Notes under the pieces: generated by a model
Told to the model about the DNA's origin: nothing
Database searches by the model: none
The model's input: the letters and a program-made list of their open reading frames with translations, nothing else
Program-made: the position numbers and the translations under genes
Source: Reticulascus tulasneorum
Lineage: Eukaryota > Ascomycota > Sordariomycetes > Glomerellales > Reticulascaceae
Assembly: GCA_001557505.1 (NCBI GenBank)
Contig: LSAX01000005.1
Span: 1,736,001 to 1,800,000 of the forward strand
DNA: 64,000 nt
Reading direction: 5' to 3'
Shown here: piece after piece, positions 33,807 to 43,949 of the stretch
Layout: the number at the start of each line of letters is the position of its first letter
Position numbering within the stretch: position 1 is the first letter of the stretch

Positions 33807-35678
33807 CTAGACCCCTGTCCCAGGAAATGCTCCGTTCTTTGAAAGGACGACTATGCCCCGTTCGCGGGCAATGTAGCCTTTCATAAGATTCTATTTGTGC
33901 TCAGGTTAGTGAGTCATGCATTATTAAGGCGGCCGACCGCTGCCAATGAGATTGTGTGGGGTCAAGTTGGCCTCGCCGCCTGGGGCAGACACGGATCGGT
34001 GGGATGCAAATAGGCAACGGTAGAATGACGAAGATATAAAAAGACGAATGAGGACATGAAAATGCATTGGGCTTTGCAACTCGGGAAAAAAATTCCAAGT
34101 TCTTATGACTCTCGGCCAAGGAGGCGGCCGAGTGAGGCAACCACCAAATGGGTGACGCATGGATCGGGACCGACGTACCTTGTAAATCATGTTGGCCAAC
34201 AGGCACTCAACCTCGTCCGCGTCAACTGTCTCGCGGCTGCCAAGACTAATCGCAGCGGCGAATTCAGACACAGGGACTCGAGTGCGACGGACACGTGCGC
34301 CACCTGGCTCCTTTGGCTCCTCGAATCCCCCGGCGATAAAGACTTTGCGTAGCAGGTTGCGCAGTGCAATGTCTCGGCCACGTTCGAGAGTGAGGTAGAT
34401 CCGCCGCCTCACAAATTCGTCTTCGCCTTGCTGAAGTGCCTCGTCAAATGCTCGGAGATCGCCTCGTTTGATGCAGCCGGAGAGCGGGAGAAACAGGCTC
34501 TGCAGACTGGGATACGGTTCGAGGAGCTTGCCGCTTGGGAGGGTGTGAGTGGTCAGGAGGTGGCAGGGAATAAGGTAAGTGAGAATCCTCCTGTGATGAG
34601 TCGTTAGTGTGTGACTCGCTGGGAAGGATATGGGGGCGTCAGAAGACAGACTCTTGGTTCCGGGTCGCGTCCTTGTGACAAAGTTTCCATGCCTCCGTCA
34701 GATGTTTCTCGGCCTTAGTTAGAGAAATCAGCGAATGTCAATAGGATGGTAGTGCGCGGTATACCTCAAGGTACTTCTCCTCAAGAAACGATAGCACCCC
34801 CTCGTAGTATTTGAAAGTCACACGCTGTGATTTGGGGAACGCCTCAAGAGGCGGCATATCGCCTTGATAGGCAGAGAGTGCCTTTAGAATGGTTCGCGAA
34901 AGACTTGCGGAGTTCAGCTGGAAATACGTCTTGAACAAGAGATTGATTATGAAGTAGATGCCCCATTTCCTGGACTCTTCCAAAGGTGCTCTGTAGACGT
35001 GTCAGTTGAATAGTAATTGCAGTGTCTACCATGAAATCCTACCTGTCACTCAGGCATAGGGTGAAGATGCGCTTGAGCTGCTGCTCGCAGTCTCGCAACT
35101 GCTGATATTGTTCTGTGTCAGGATCAAAGTCATCTCTCAGTTCTAGGCCGCTGCTATCGGCAGCGTTGGCTCGTCTCTCTTCGTCGGATCTCATGGCGAA
35201 GAGTCTCAAATGCTTCCCTACCGTGTAGAGACACGGAATGGTCCAGGCTTCAAACCCATGGTTGGTGTATCCTCGGATGAGGGCAGATGTCATTTCTTTC
35301 CACGCTTCGTAGACTTTTGTCCACGATGAAGACTAGAGTAATGTTAGTTTAGGCACACTATAAGTTTGAATGGGAACATACTCTACCGGCAGCACTGGGG
35401 TCTTTTTGCATCGCAAGGAGCTCACCAACAGCTTTCCAGTACGCAGAGTAGACTTCAACCCAGCCATTTACCTCTTCGTGGCTGAGTCTCGCCCGCGACA
35501 TGCGGTCCTGGACGAGGTGCTTAACATCGCCCTTCACCCCATGATGGTTGCTACTCAGCCAGATGAATCGTAACAGATCCGGACGGTCCTGAGGTGCGAT
35601 GGGTTGGAGAGTCTGGGCGAGACCATAACCATTCATCGCCGTATATGCATTTTTGAAGTCATCGAAAAGAACATCCAT
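33807..35678 (-). CDS. CSN12: Csn12/Thp1-type PCI-domain protein
   Basis: Exons (minus strand) 35678-35382, 35332-35043, 34990-34765, 34713-34652, 34590-34179, 33890-33807; 456 residues. Helical repeats ([38 protein letters not shown]) lead into a C-terminal PCI domain (about 290-430: [37 protein letters not shown]). The last 27 residues ([20 protein letters not shown] then AFPGTGV) lie in a separate exon behind a 288-bp intron. In yeast, Csn12 binds the COP9 signalosome and, with Thp3, mRNA-processing factors; the related Thp1 acts in TREX-2 mRNA export. Length and end sequence favour Csn12. It is divergent from RPL20 with 508 bp between starts. Confidence 0.92.
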
Positions 35679-36186
35679 GGTGACTACTCCGAATCCGATG
35701 GATTTAGTCTATCCAGCCTAACGGTATAGATACGACTGAGCGGAGCCACCGAGGAGGCGGTCTCAGCGAAGTACGGTCCTTCGTAAATCTCGGACGTACT
35801 GGAACTCCAATTTGATAATACGGGACTGTAATGCAGTCAATCTTTGTACTTGCTCTCCATCAGGGTTGAAGGTCCCAGGTCTCACTTCAACATTGTAGAG
35901 CTCTTCCATTTGATTGGGTGAGTTTGGCAAGCGAGCCTGACAGGGATTATGGTACTGGTTTTTGCCTGAGGGGCAAGGCATATAGTGCACGTGCCACACA
36001 ACATTGTGGCTTGACTGTGTGGCTTCCGAATTAGGTCCTCAAGCCCTCACATATTTTTCACGCCTCGCTAAAAAAGTTCATTGGAACGACCTCTCCAAGT
36101 AACGACAGATCCTGAGCCAACACCACTCAGGTCGACCGAGACAGCCTTTAACGACACCAGAGATTTCATAGCAAATCTCGTTGAAA
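35679..36186. other. Divergent promoter CSN12 / RPL20
   Basis: About 500 bases. A minus-strand frame (35763-35999; ATG at 35906 gives 48 codons) reads somewhat protein-like but has no recognised relation, so it is left uncalled. No clear ribosomal-protein promoter box identified. Confidence 0.45.
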
Positions 36187-37207
36187 ATGGGTAAGCATAT
36201 TCACTTCCGCTCCTTATTTATCCCCACGACATTCCGGCATTGCACCAAGTTTGGCGACTCCGACAGATGTTTCCAGCGGCACGCCAGATTGGTGATCCCT
36301 TTCCATACTTCAGTCATGGACGATTGTGATCGAAGCTAGGCGTCATGGAAAGATTTTGGGTACAAGAGATGGAATACTTGCGCCGTGGTGGCGACGTTAT
36401 GGCCCGATTGAAAAAAAAAATTGATGATGGGAGGGATGGCCTCGACAATGTGGACGACTTCGACTCGGATCGACCCCTCGTTGATGGATGAAGAGTGCAT
36501 CAAATCAACCGGGAATCAATAACGTTGTTGAGAACTGTTCCGGAACTGGTTGGCTAACTGGAATTGCTCGTAGGCCGTCTTCATGAGTACGAGGTCATTG
36601 GGCGCCATCTGCCCACTGACGCCAACCCGACTCCCAGCCTTTACCGAATGACCATCTTCGCACCGAACGTAACCGTCGCCAAGTCCCGATACTGGTACTT
36701 CTTGCGCGGTCTCAAGAAGGTCAAGAAGGCCACCGGTGAGATTGTCAGCGTCAAGGCGGTAAGTAGCAAAGCATTTGGAAGATCGAGGCAGGACACCGGC
36801 TGACGATAGGCAGATCCACGAGAAGCACCCTCTCAAGGTCAAGAACTTCGGCCTCTGGATCCGATATGACTCCCGCTCCGGCACCCACAACATGTACAAG
36901 GAGTACCGCGAGATGTCGAGAACCGATGCCGTTGAGTCGCTATACCAGGATATGGCGGCCCGACACCGCGCTCGCTTTCGATCGATTCACGTATGAACAC
37001 CCCACTGGCTCGGCCTGCCTCTGTATTGCAATGCTAACAAGTTCTCAGATTCTCCGTGTCGTTGAACTGGAGAAGGCCGATGATGTCAAGCGACCATATA
37101 TCAAGCAACTGATTACCAAGAACCTCAGCTTCCCTCTCCCTCACCGTGTCCAAAAGATCAGCACCAGAAAGATCTTCAGCGCAAAGCGACCATCCACTTT
37201 CGCTTAA
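36187..37207 (+). CDS. RPL20: 60S ribosomal protein L20 (eL20, L18a family)
   Basis: Exons 36187-36190, 36574-36758, 36814-36990, 37049-37207; 174 residues, matching the yeast length. Exon 1 is just ATG plus one base and is followed by a 383-bp intron, the long first intron often seen in fungal ribosomal protein genes. Conserved stretches: [89 protein letters not shown]. Structural component of the large subunit. The first intron has box-C-like TGATGAT but no box D, so no snoRNA is called. Very secure. Confidence 0.98.
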
Positions 37208-37422
37208 AGTGTTTCTGGCTTCGTTTGGGGGGGATTCGGCAGGCTCTGCAGGTGTTCATTAGGGTCCATGGAAATTCCACATGCATTTGCTCTTAGAATG
37301 GGCATCAAAATCAAACAAACTTGAGCATATCACGAGACCAAACTGCACAATGAAATGCTAGAGTGAAATGTGACTCAGTGCTAACCTTCTATATTGGAGA
37401 GAGGGAGAGAGCCCCCTATATG

Positions 37423-39616
37423 TTACGACTGGGAGCGCGCCCCTGCGCTTTCTGGACTTTCTACATTTGCAGCATCAACAAATTCATTCCATGCCGTCCA
37501 ATCCATTGATAGATCCATAGGCATGTCCCCCATGGTCATATCTATACCGAAATGGTTGAACAGTTCCTCCGGAGCCATCCAAAGTGGCGAATGACTGTCA
37601 AGGACGGCGCCTGAGGCTTCAGTCGAACCTTCTAATGGCTGCTGTAATGCCGGTGTCACGATTGGCAACGCTGCCTGCTGTACTGTCGAGGACCGCGGAC
37701 CGGATTCGGTGCTCTGCGTCACCTCCGCCTGCAAGTTCATTCGTTGCATCTGCGCCTCCAGCCTGGCAGCCTTGGCCTTCTTCAGCAGCTTTTTGATAGG
37801 CCTCCAGAGGGTGCCGCGCCTCGTGTCCGCGATCCTGCCACTTAACTTCGGGAACACCAAGTCCACGATATTCCAGGCCCGCTCTACAAGCGCGCCCTCC
37901 GTTTGCTTGCACAGCTCAGCAAGCACAACGGCCAGCGGGTGCCACTGTACGTACCAATTGACCCACCAGCCGAAGCGGTCGGTGAAGCTCCCCATCGATA
38001 ACTCGGTGAGCTCGAGGATGTTGCAGGCCGTGCGGAGCATGGCCTCGCGGGACATGCGCGGCCGGGTGATGGCGGGACGGGATTGAAAAGGGTACTGCGC
38101 GCTCAGCCAGTTTTTAAGAATTACGATACGGGCCGCAACGGCCGCCGTGGAGGTTGGTATGTGAGATGGGTTTGCGCCTGCTGGCTCAATAAAGAGGGAC
38201 TCGAGGGTTTTAGCTTGCTCGAGAATCTCATCCTCTTCAGCCTTTGCATTTACTTCACTTCGACCAACATCGAGCTGCGCGTGAGTGTAGCGGCCAGCGT
38301 AGCGCGAACTCATAGTCGAGCAGAGACAGAAAGTATAGTCAGTCGGGCCGACTCGATCTACGAGAGGCTCCTTCGTCTCCGGCCCGAAGTCCTCGTCATT
38401 GGTGTTGACGGGGAGCCGAGTGTCGTAAGACCCCTCCCGAATGGCGGCTTCTGTCCCCCTATCTTCGGCGGCGCGTATGTCCATAACGATAATCATCCAC
38501 CAGAGGCGGCGGCGCTGCTCGGTTTCGAAGGGACTGAACTTCTGTCCATCGCCGTCGCGGTGGAGACCGATGGCATGTGCGAGACGGACGATGAGACCGA
38601 TGAGCGCCCAGGATGCGAGGCTCTCATTATGACAGCGAATAACAGCCTATATAGTTAGCTTCGCGAGCCAGCCAGTGTGGGCTGGGAGAATTCACAGCAT
38701 AGAGCGTCAGAGCTTGGAGTGTCCTGAGGTTACTAGCGCCAAGATAGTTGGCCTTTGTGAGGGCTCTTTCGACCGCCAACCGAGACCGACGATCGACGAC
38801 TGTCTTGTCTTCGCCAAAATGCGTCAAGCATGCTTCTTGGGAACAGCTAGTCACGGCCCCGAAGTACATGGCGAAGAAGAGTGCCTCGGTGGCTCTGTCG
38901 ATCGCACTCGTCCCTTGGGAGGCAGCAAATGCGTTCAGTTCGGCTGTGATTGTTGGGCGGTGCAATAGCTTGAACACGGGATCCACGTTTTCGAAGAAGG
39001 TCTTGCATAGGAATGAGATCTGCTCAGGGAGGGGATGGCGGATGGTGTCCGAATCGACAGAGTTCGGCGATCCAAGCATCAACCCCAAAGGAGCTGCCTC
39101 GTTCCGATAGCCATGGTCGGTGAACTCGGGCTCATTTTCCGCCTCCGCTTCCGAGTCCTCGCTCTCAGATGGCTGCTCCAAAGCATGCTTGATACCATCC
39201 ACCTCCTCGGACAGGTTGCCCCAGAACTCACCACTAAGGTAGCTGTACGCGGGGACACGATCTCGAGATTGGCGAGCAGAGCTCGCAGGATTCTCATCCA
39301 CTGGATATTCCTGGAGTTCAGGGATACTTGCGGGTCTGGTAGTGCTCAGCTCGCTCGCATGTCCGCCCTCCTGCTGCCGTGCTGCGTCGACCTGTCCGAC
39401 GATATTCTCTAGGCGGCGGATTCGCTCCATCAGCTCGCTCTTCTGTCTCACTTGGGGCTTGCGATTTCGCTTCCGAGGTGGAAAGCCACACTCTAGCTCT
39501 GCACGAGCGCATTGTGTACATGTCGGTTGCAATTTATCGCACTTGATCTTGCGCTGTCGGCAGCTCGCGCAACTGAGCAGCTTATTGCCATGAGGCTGTG
39601 CGGAGGAGGAGCTCAT
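37423..39616 (-). CDS. Zn2Cys6 transcription factor with fungal-specific domain
   Basis: Two exons (minus strand), 39616-38696 and 38646-37423, joined by a 49-bp intron; 714 residues. The DNA-binding cluster has Cys16-x2-Cys19-x6-Cys26-x6-Cys33-x2-Cys36-x6-Cys43 with the basic RQRKIK segment, followed by a short coiled coil (ELMERIRRLENIVGQVD). The middle region (about 200-500) is the fungal transcription factor domain, with FFENVDPVFKLLHRPT, ALFFAMYFGAVTSC and AHAIGLHRDGDGQKFSPFE...EQRRRLWW. The C-terminus is Gln/Met-rich, a possible activation region. Target genes are unknown; the divergent GNAT gene shares its promoter and is a natural candidate. No named orthologue recognised. Confidence 0.93.
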
Positions 39617-40243
39617 GATGATATCATTGGTCTCTGGAGTCTAGCAAGTGAAATTCGAAATACTAAATGTTCAGGTATTCTCAGGATGATCAATCTAGCA
39701 AAATGTGTCCCATGATATATTCCATTGGAGCACAGGTGAAGGGTTGACGACGCAACGTGCCTCTGTCAAACATGTCATGGTGTTGATTGTAAGACTGATC
39801 CTTCCGGTGTTAATCTAAGTAACGGACTAGGGTCTGGTGGTCTTAATAGTAGCATGCAGCACTGTCGCGCCAGCTATTGGCGCCCCACCTCGCTTCCAGG
39901 GCGCGCCCAAATCCCAGGTGCCCATTTTTAGTCGACCCGATCAACAGTACTAATTGTGAACTTAGGAATCTGTTCCTAGCAGTTTGGATTGGTCCCGGTT
40001 GGTATCGCACCGTTGTACTGTACATAAACAGTCGATTTAAATCGCATATGGAAGGTGGAACGAATGCTGCAGGACGGAAAGGTGGCAGGATACCTAAGGT
40101 ATCCAGCCGACGGGTGCTGTGTCATCCGCGCCACGGACTACCAGTTGCGTTGATGAGTCACCGGAGTGTAAGGTATCGCTGCGCTTTCTATCAGCTCGAC
40201 AATCCAGATACTATGAGATAATATTCATCGCCACAAGTTGACA
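39617..40243. other. Shared promoter, Zn2Cys6 factor / GNAT gene
   Basis: About 630 bases between divergent starts, containing a perfect 17-bp palindrome at 40088-40104 and an adjacent everted CCG/CGG at 40107-40113. No coding signal. Confidence 0.55.
40088..40113. promoter_or_regulatory. Palindrome plus everted CGG repeat, candidate operator
   Basis: GGATACCT and AGGTATCC form a perfect inverted repeat around one base (40088-40104). Two bases on lies CCGACGG (40107-40113), an everted CGG pair with one base between. Everted, inverted and direct CGG pairs are the known half-site arrangements for Zn2Cys6 dimers. It is about 130 bp before the GNAT ATG. Binding is inference. Confidence 0.35.
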
Positions 40244-40936
40244 ATGGAGGCCACGCCGCTTGAGTTCGTGTCCGTCAAAACCACACTGCCAACTCTGCCG
40301 TTGCCTGCTCATGCCACTCGGCCACCGATAGTCACCGAGCGTCTTATCATTCGACCCCAAGCGCAGGATGACTTGCAAGCGATGCATATCCTCAGGACCC
40401 AGCCGGAGGTTATGAAATGGACAGCTATTGGCCGCGTCGACGCCGACTTGGAAGAGACGGGAAAGAAATTGGCCCTAAGCCTGCCGCCTAACGATGCAGA
40501 GACCTACAACTGCGCCATCACCCTCAAGTCAACAGGCGAACTCATTGGCTGCGGTGGATGCCACAAGTTCTATGGCGAACTGGGATGGCCAGTCATCGGC
40601 TACATGTTTCTGAAGGAGTTCTGGGGTAAAGGCTTCGCGACTGAGTTTGTGCAAGGTTTTGCGGCCGAATGGTGGACGCTTCCCCGGACGATTTGCGAGG
40701 TGCAGGTGGACAAGTCGACCGTGCGAGGTGACGGGGATGTGGTCAAGGAGCAGTTCATGGCCGTGACGGAAGAGACGAACTTCCCAAGCCAGAGGATATT
40801 AGGGAAACTGGGTTTCGAGAAAGTCAAGGTCTGGAGCGAGGCCGATCTCCACGACCCGACAGGAAAGACTCCCGTCACTTTGTTTGCCTTCGCCGTAGCT
40901 GCAGCCGAGAGCTCGCCGGATGTTGAGAATGCCTAG
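40244..40936 (+). CDS. GNAT-family N-acetyltransferase
   Basis: Single exon, 230 residues from the first ATG. After 30 leading residues comes TERLIIRPQAQDDLQAMHIL, the usual first strand and helix of RimJ/RimL-like GNAT proteins. Next is IGCGGCHKFYGELGWPVIGY and then the acetyl-CoA-binding loop region FWGKGFATEFVQGF (about 126-139), where GKGFAT corresponds to the Q/R-x-x-G-x-G/A site. NFPSQRILGKLGFEKVKVW is the conserved late N-S-x-K-L-G-F block. Such fungal enzymes acetylate small molecules or protein N-termini; the substrate is unknown. It starts divergently from a Zn2Cys6 factor. Confidence 0.9.
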   Translation: MEATPLEFVSVKTTLPTLPLPAHATRPPIVTERLIIRPQAQDDLQAMHILRTQPEVMKWTAIGRVDADLEETGKKLALSLPPNDAETYNCAITLKSTGELIGCGGCHKFYGELGWPVIGYMFLKEFWGKGFATEFVQGFAAEWWTLPRTICEVQVDKSTVRGDGDVVKEQFMAVTEETNFPSQRILGKLGFEKVKVWSEADLHDPTGKTPVTLFAFAVAAAESSPDVENA

Positions 40937-41200
40937 TAACTTGGCTGCTTATTATTAGTATGGTACGATCTTTTGCAAAGAGTGTTAGGAGAGGAGAGAT
41001 GGAGAGGGGGGAAATGTCCAGAATGTGATAGTATCCAACACATGATGGCTATGTATCGGGGAGGGTATCTGGAAATGTCCAGAGAAGCTGTTTTACAGTA
41101 TTTTGAGAAGACTTGCATCCGACCTTTATTGTAACCAATACAAATATTGTATGGAACTATCGGTGCTTGTGAAAGCCGTATTGCACCGGTTTTGGTGAGC

Positions 41201-41226
41201 TCACGGACATTTTGGGTTTTCCGTGA
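41201..41226. promoter_or_regulatory. Inverted repeat TCACGGA / TCCGTGA, candidate operator
   Basis: Perfect 7-base arms 12 bases apart enclose a CGG(N14)CCG arrangement, the inverted half-site form of Zn2Cys6 sites though with a long spacer. It is about 430 bp upstream of the DUF1772 start. Confidence 0.3.
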
Positions 41227-41453
41227 TCAGCGCCCCACATCATCCGTTAAGTCACACCAAAACTGTGATACTAGCATGTTGGGTCCTCGGCCCCCCACTT
41301 ATTATCCAACAGGGCTGCTGTGGCTCGGAGTTCGGGCCCAGTGTTGGTGGTCCCAAGGAGCTGAGCCCTTGCTAGGTTGCAACCTATAATAGCTGGAGTC
41401 TACGCAGACTTCCCCGAAAGACCCATGTAAGTAGTCTCATCGTGGTCGGCGGG

Positions 41454-41471
41454 CGGAGCGGACGCGCTCCG
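41454..41471. promoter_or_regulatory. Inverted repeat CGGAGCG / CGCTCCG, candidate operator
   Basis: Perfect 7-base arms four bases apart form CGG(N12)CCG. It lies 20 bp upstream of a TATA box and 185 bp upstream of the DUF1772 start, a good position for a transcription factor site. Inverted CGG triplets fit a Zn2Cys6 dimer; the protein is not known. Confidence 0.4.
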
Positions 41472-41491
41472 TTGTTTGTCCGTCCGATTGA

Positions 41492-41497
41492 TATAAA
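41492..41497 (+). promoter_or_regulatory. TATA box
   Basis: TATAAA 159 bp upstream of the DUF1772 ATG, with an AT-rich setting and a plausible leader between them. Confidence 0.45.
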
Positions 41498-41655
41498 TCG
41501 GCCGAGTCCAAGACATTGTGAACGAATCCTGATTTCCATCAAGCACAATCAGATATTAACTCATCCTTCATTCAAGCAGCGCCTAAACACAAATACCATC
41601 GTTCTTGTTCAGTCGCCTTTACCTTTGAATCCATCACTCAACCAACACACGCAAA

Positions 41656-42209
41656 ATGGAAGCCGGGTATCCGTCTGTCATCGCGACTGCCACAGGCATC
41701 CTGGGAGCTGCTTGGTGGGCCGGTAAGAGGGCTTGAATATCACTGAAAACTTGCGCGTGAGCTGATTCGTATAACCAGGGAACACGGCTTCAATGTCCAT
41801 TTTCACGATTCCCGTCCTTATAGACGCTTGCAAAGAGCCATCTCAAGCCTTGAGGCTATGGGAAGCGTTGTACATAAGGGGCAAGGCAACCGGGCCAAAG
41901 GTGTCCCTTGTTATCTGCCTGTCACTCGCCTATGCCGCCTACGACTGCCGCAGCCGAGGGCTCGAATGGAGGCCCTACCTAGCCGCAGGTGCCCTAACCA
42001 TGGCCATTGTGCCGTGGACCCTCGGCGTCATGATGCCCACCAACAATGCCCTGATTGCGGGCATTGCGGGCACCCGCGGTGCAGGCAAGGCGATGGGTTT
42101 GGACGAAGTGAAGGTGTTGCTAGCTCGATGGGGAACCTTGAACTTCATCAGAGGCATCTTCCCGCTGGCTGGAGCTGCCCTAGGCCTTTGGCAGTTCGTC
42201 AAAATCTGA
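41656..42209 (+). CDS. DUF1772 membrane protein (anthrone-oxygenase-like)
   Basis: Exons 41656-41722 and 41779-42209; 165 residues. Four hydrophobic segments (SVIATATGILGAAWWAG; VSLVICLSLAYAAYD; LAAGALTMAIVPWTLGVMM; FIRGIFPLAGAALGLWQFV) and the family hallmark around LRLWEALYIRGKATGPKVSL. The MMPTNNALI stretch and W-GTLNFIRG are also typical. DUF1772 proteins include small fungal oxygenases such as the anthrone oxidase of aflatoxin-type pathways, but many have no known role. No polyketide synthase lies nearby in this window. Family membership is firm; enzymatic activity is not. Confidence 0.88.
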
Positions 42210-43108
42210 GCATCTCTTTTAAAAAAAAAAAGTGGCCCCTTGAGGTAGTGAGAAGTGTAAGACTGTTTCGAGATAAAATAATGAACCGGGCTGGCCGTGG
42301 TGTATCTGGGAAAAAATGGAGCTTTGGGTGGAATTTGGTGCAATAACATGTAAGAAACTACTGATGGAAACCACCAGTAGCTGCAGTGGCGCATTTACTT
42401 CACAGGTGTTCGGTTCGTAGAACATAGCTAAAGCAGAATCTGCAGTCTACTCCCCATCTGTCCCATATGAGTGTGCCTTCCTATAGATTCGTCATGGCCA
42501 GCAACCGTCCTCGGAAAAATAGCTAGAGCTGTTGTGGTCCTACTGTTGACTAGGTATGGCTGAGACCGTGTCATTCGGCAAGGTGCGTCGTGAATCTTCC
42601 TCGGATGCCATTGGAAAACCCTCACTGGCTATATAGGGTCGGCACTCGGCTGGTCAATTATGTTGCCTTTGAAGCAATCGAACAGGCAGAAACGAGCAGC
42701 TAGTTTTATTGAAATTCTGTATGTAGGTGACTGAGAACCTAGAGAGCGTATTATGACACCGTACATCATGTCAAGGAACCATATTGTCAAGACTGTGATG
42801 TCTTCTCAGAGAGACAGGACGACTTGGGAAGCAATGCAACTGTTTAACCCTGTAGGGACCTGCGGCAAGGTGCAGAGTCCAAGCCGTCATAGGGCCTCAT
42901 AGGGCTAGCAAGAGAGGGGTACAGTAATTACAGCATGAAAGTTGGGGATGAGGCGGGGCACACAAAAGCTGAGAATCGCACCAAGCACAGGTGGTGGCCT
43001 GGCGTACCGAGAATCTTGTCCGTCCGCCGTTACCACCAGGCACGCGTGGCTTCGCTCCACTGCCTAACGAAAGGCTACATGAGACACAATAGCTGACTTT
43101 TCGGCAAT
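42210..43108. other. Intergenic
   Basis: About 900 bases between the DUF1772 gene and the tRNA gene; an A-run just after the stop (42220) and nothing else recognisable. Confidence 0.55.
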
Positions 43109-43255
43109 GCCCTGGTATCTCAATTGGTTAGAGTGTTGGACTTTTATGATTTTCTTAGAAGCCTATCCAAATGGTATGCTACTAAAACTTCTTTCTTTAT
43201 TTTGGCAACTTTAATTAACGACTTCCAGTTGTGGGTTCAAGTCCCACCTAGGGCG
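43109..43255 (+). tRNA. tRNA-Lys(UUU) with long intron
   Basis: The 5' part gives acceptor strand GCCCTGG, a D arm (TCTC, loop AATTGGTTA, GAGT) and anticodon arm TTGGA with loop start CTTTTA: anticodon TTT at 43143-43145. After a 76-base AT-rich insertion (43147-43222, between positions 37 and 38, the eukaryotic intron site) come TCCAG, T arm GTGGG-TTCAAGT-CCCAC, acceptor strand CTAGGGC and discriminator G. The acceptor stem pairs fully with one G-U. GGTTCAAGTCC is an ideal B box and TATCTCAATTGG a fair A box. A T8 run follows at 43261. The variable loop is only two bases, so a slightly different splice point or a non-functional copy is possible. Confidence 0.7.
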
Positions 43256-43260
43256 TTATG

Positions 43261-43268
43261 TTTTTTTT
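43261..43268 (+). terminator. RNA polymerase III terminator
   Basis: Eight consecutive T in the plus strand five bases after the tRNA end, with a second T6 run close by: the standard Pol III stop signal. Confidence 0.75.
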
Positions 43269-43949
43269 CTTTCTTTTTTGTAACCTGCATCTTTTCTATG
43301 TTTCCTCTCTGGCTCTTGCCATTTTCAGCATTCTCATGACTATCGTATGTCACATTGCTATAAGTTAACGTGGTGTATTATCACGCTTCACGACTCGGGC
43401 TTGCTTCTCATCAGGCGATCTTGTGGGCAGAGCTATCGACTACTTTTTTGATGAGACAGTCCCACGTATGTGAGCTGGAAGAATCCTATTTTCTCTAAAT
43501 ACGATATAATGGTGAACACATACAACTGTTCGTCGTGATAGAGGTAAACTGGGAGCCCGAGAATGAAATGCAAATGATAAAGGTGCCTGATAATTTAGGC
43601 GTCAACATCCATGCTGCGCCAGCATTGAGGTGGGCTACTTTTGGCATTTTTTTGCGACGGAAAACCGAAGCGCATCTTCGTCAAACAATCGCAGCTTCCA
43701 ATTCCAGACTTTCGTGCCCATATCCCGTCGACTTTTGCCTGGTGCAAAGTCAAAATCTTTCTTGTTCTAGAAGGAAGTAGTGGATCTATTTCTCAGAGAC
43801 CCATCCAACGCCATTCCGTCCTCGTAATTTCTTCACAGACGACAAATCCTGTTCGTTTGCGTAGCACGCCCGCCATCCCATCAACCCTCGAATACGCACC
43901 CCAGCCTCTCGTCGCACCCCTCTCCTCCTCCACCACCCCGATCCCTCAG
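43269..43949. other. Intergenic / leader of eIF4E gene
   Basis: About 680 bases. The frame of eIF4E stays open upstream to 43641, but without an ATG. No other feature. Confidence 0.5.

Larger units (their letters stand above)
40937..41655. other. Promoter region of DUF1772 gene
   Basis: About 700 bases holding the 3' end of the GNAT gene and an unusually structured promoter: inverted repeats at 41201-41226 and 41454-41471, and a TATAAA at 41492. Confidence 0.55.

Noticed and set aside
35763..35999. 78-codon minus-strand frame in the CSN12/RPL20 promoter
   Set aside because: Somewhat protein-like (MEELYNVEVRPGTFNPDGEQ) but no family resemblance and no room for further exons.
36421..36520. 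C/D snoRNA in the RPL20 first intron
   Set aside because: A TGATGAT box-C-like string is present but no CTGA box D at suitable spacing and no terminal stem.
43641..43949. In-frame N-terminal extension of eIF4E
   Set aside because: Open for 103 codons but without ATG; conserved eIF4E length fits the 43950 start.
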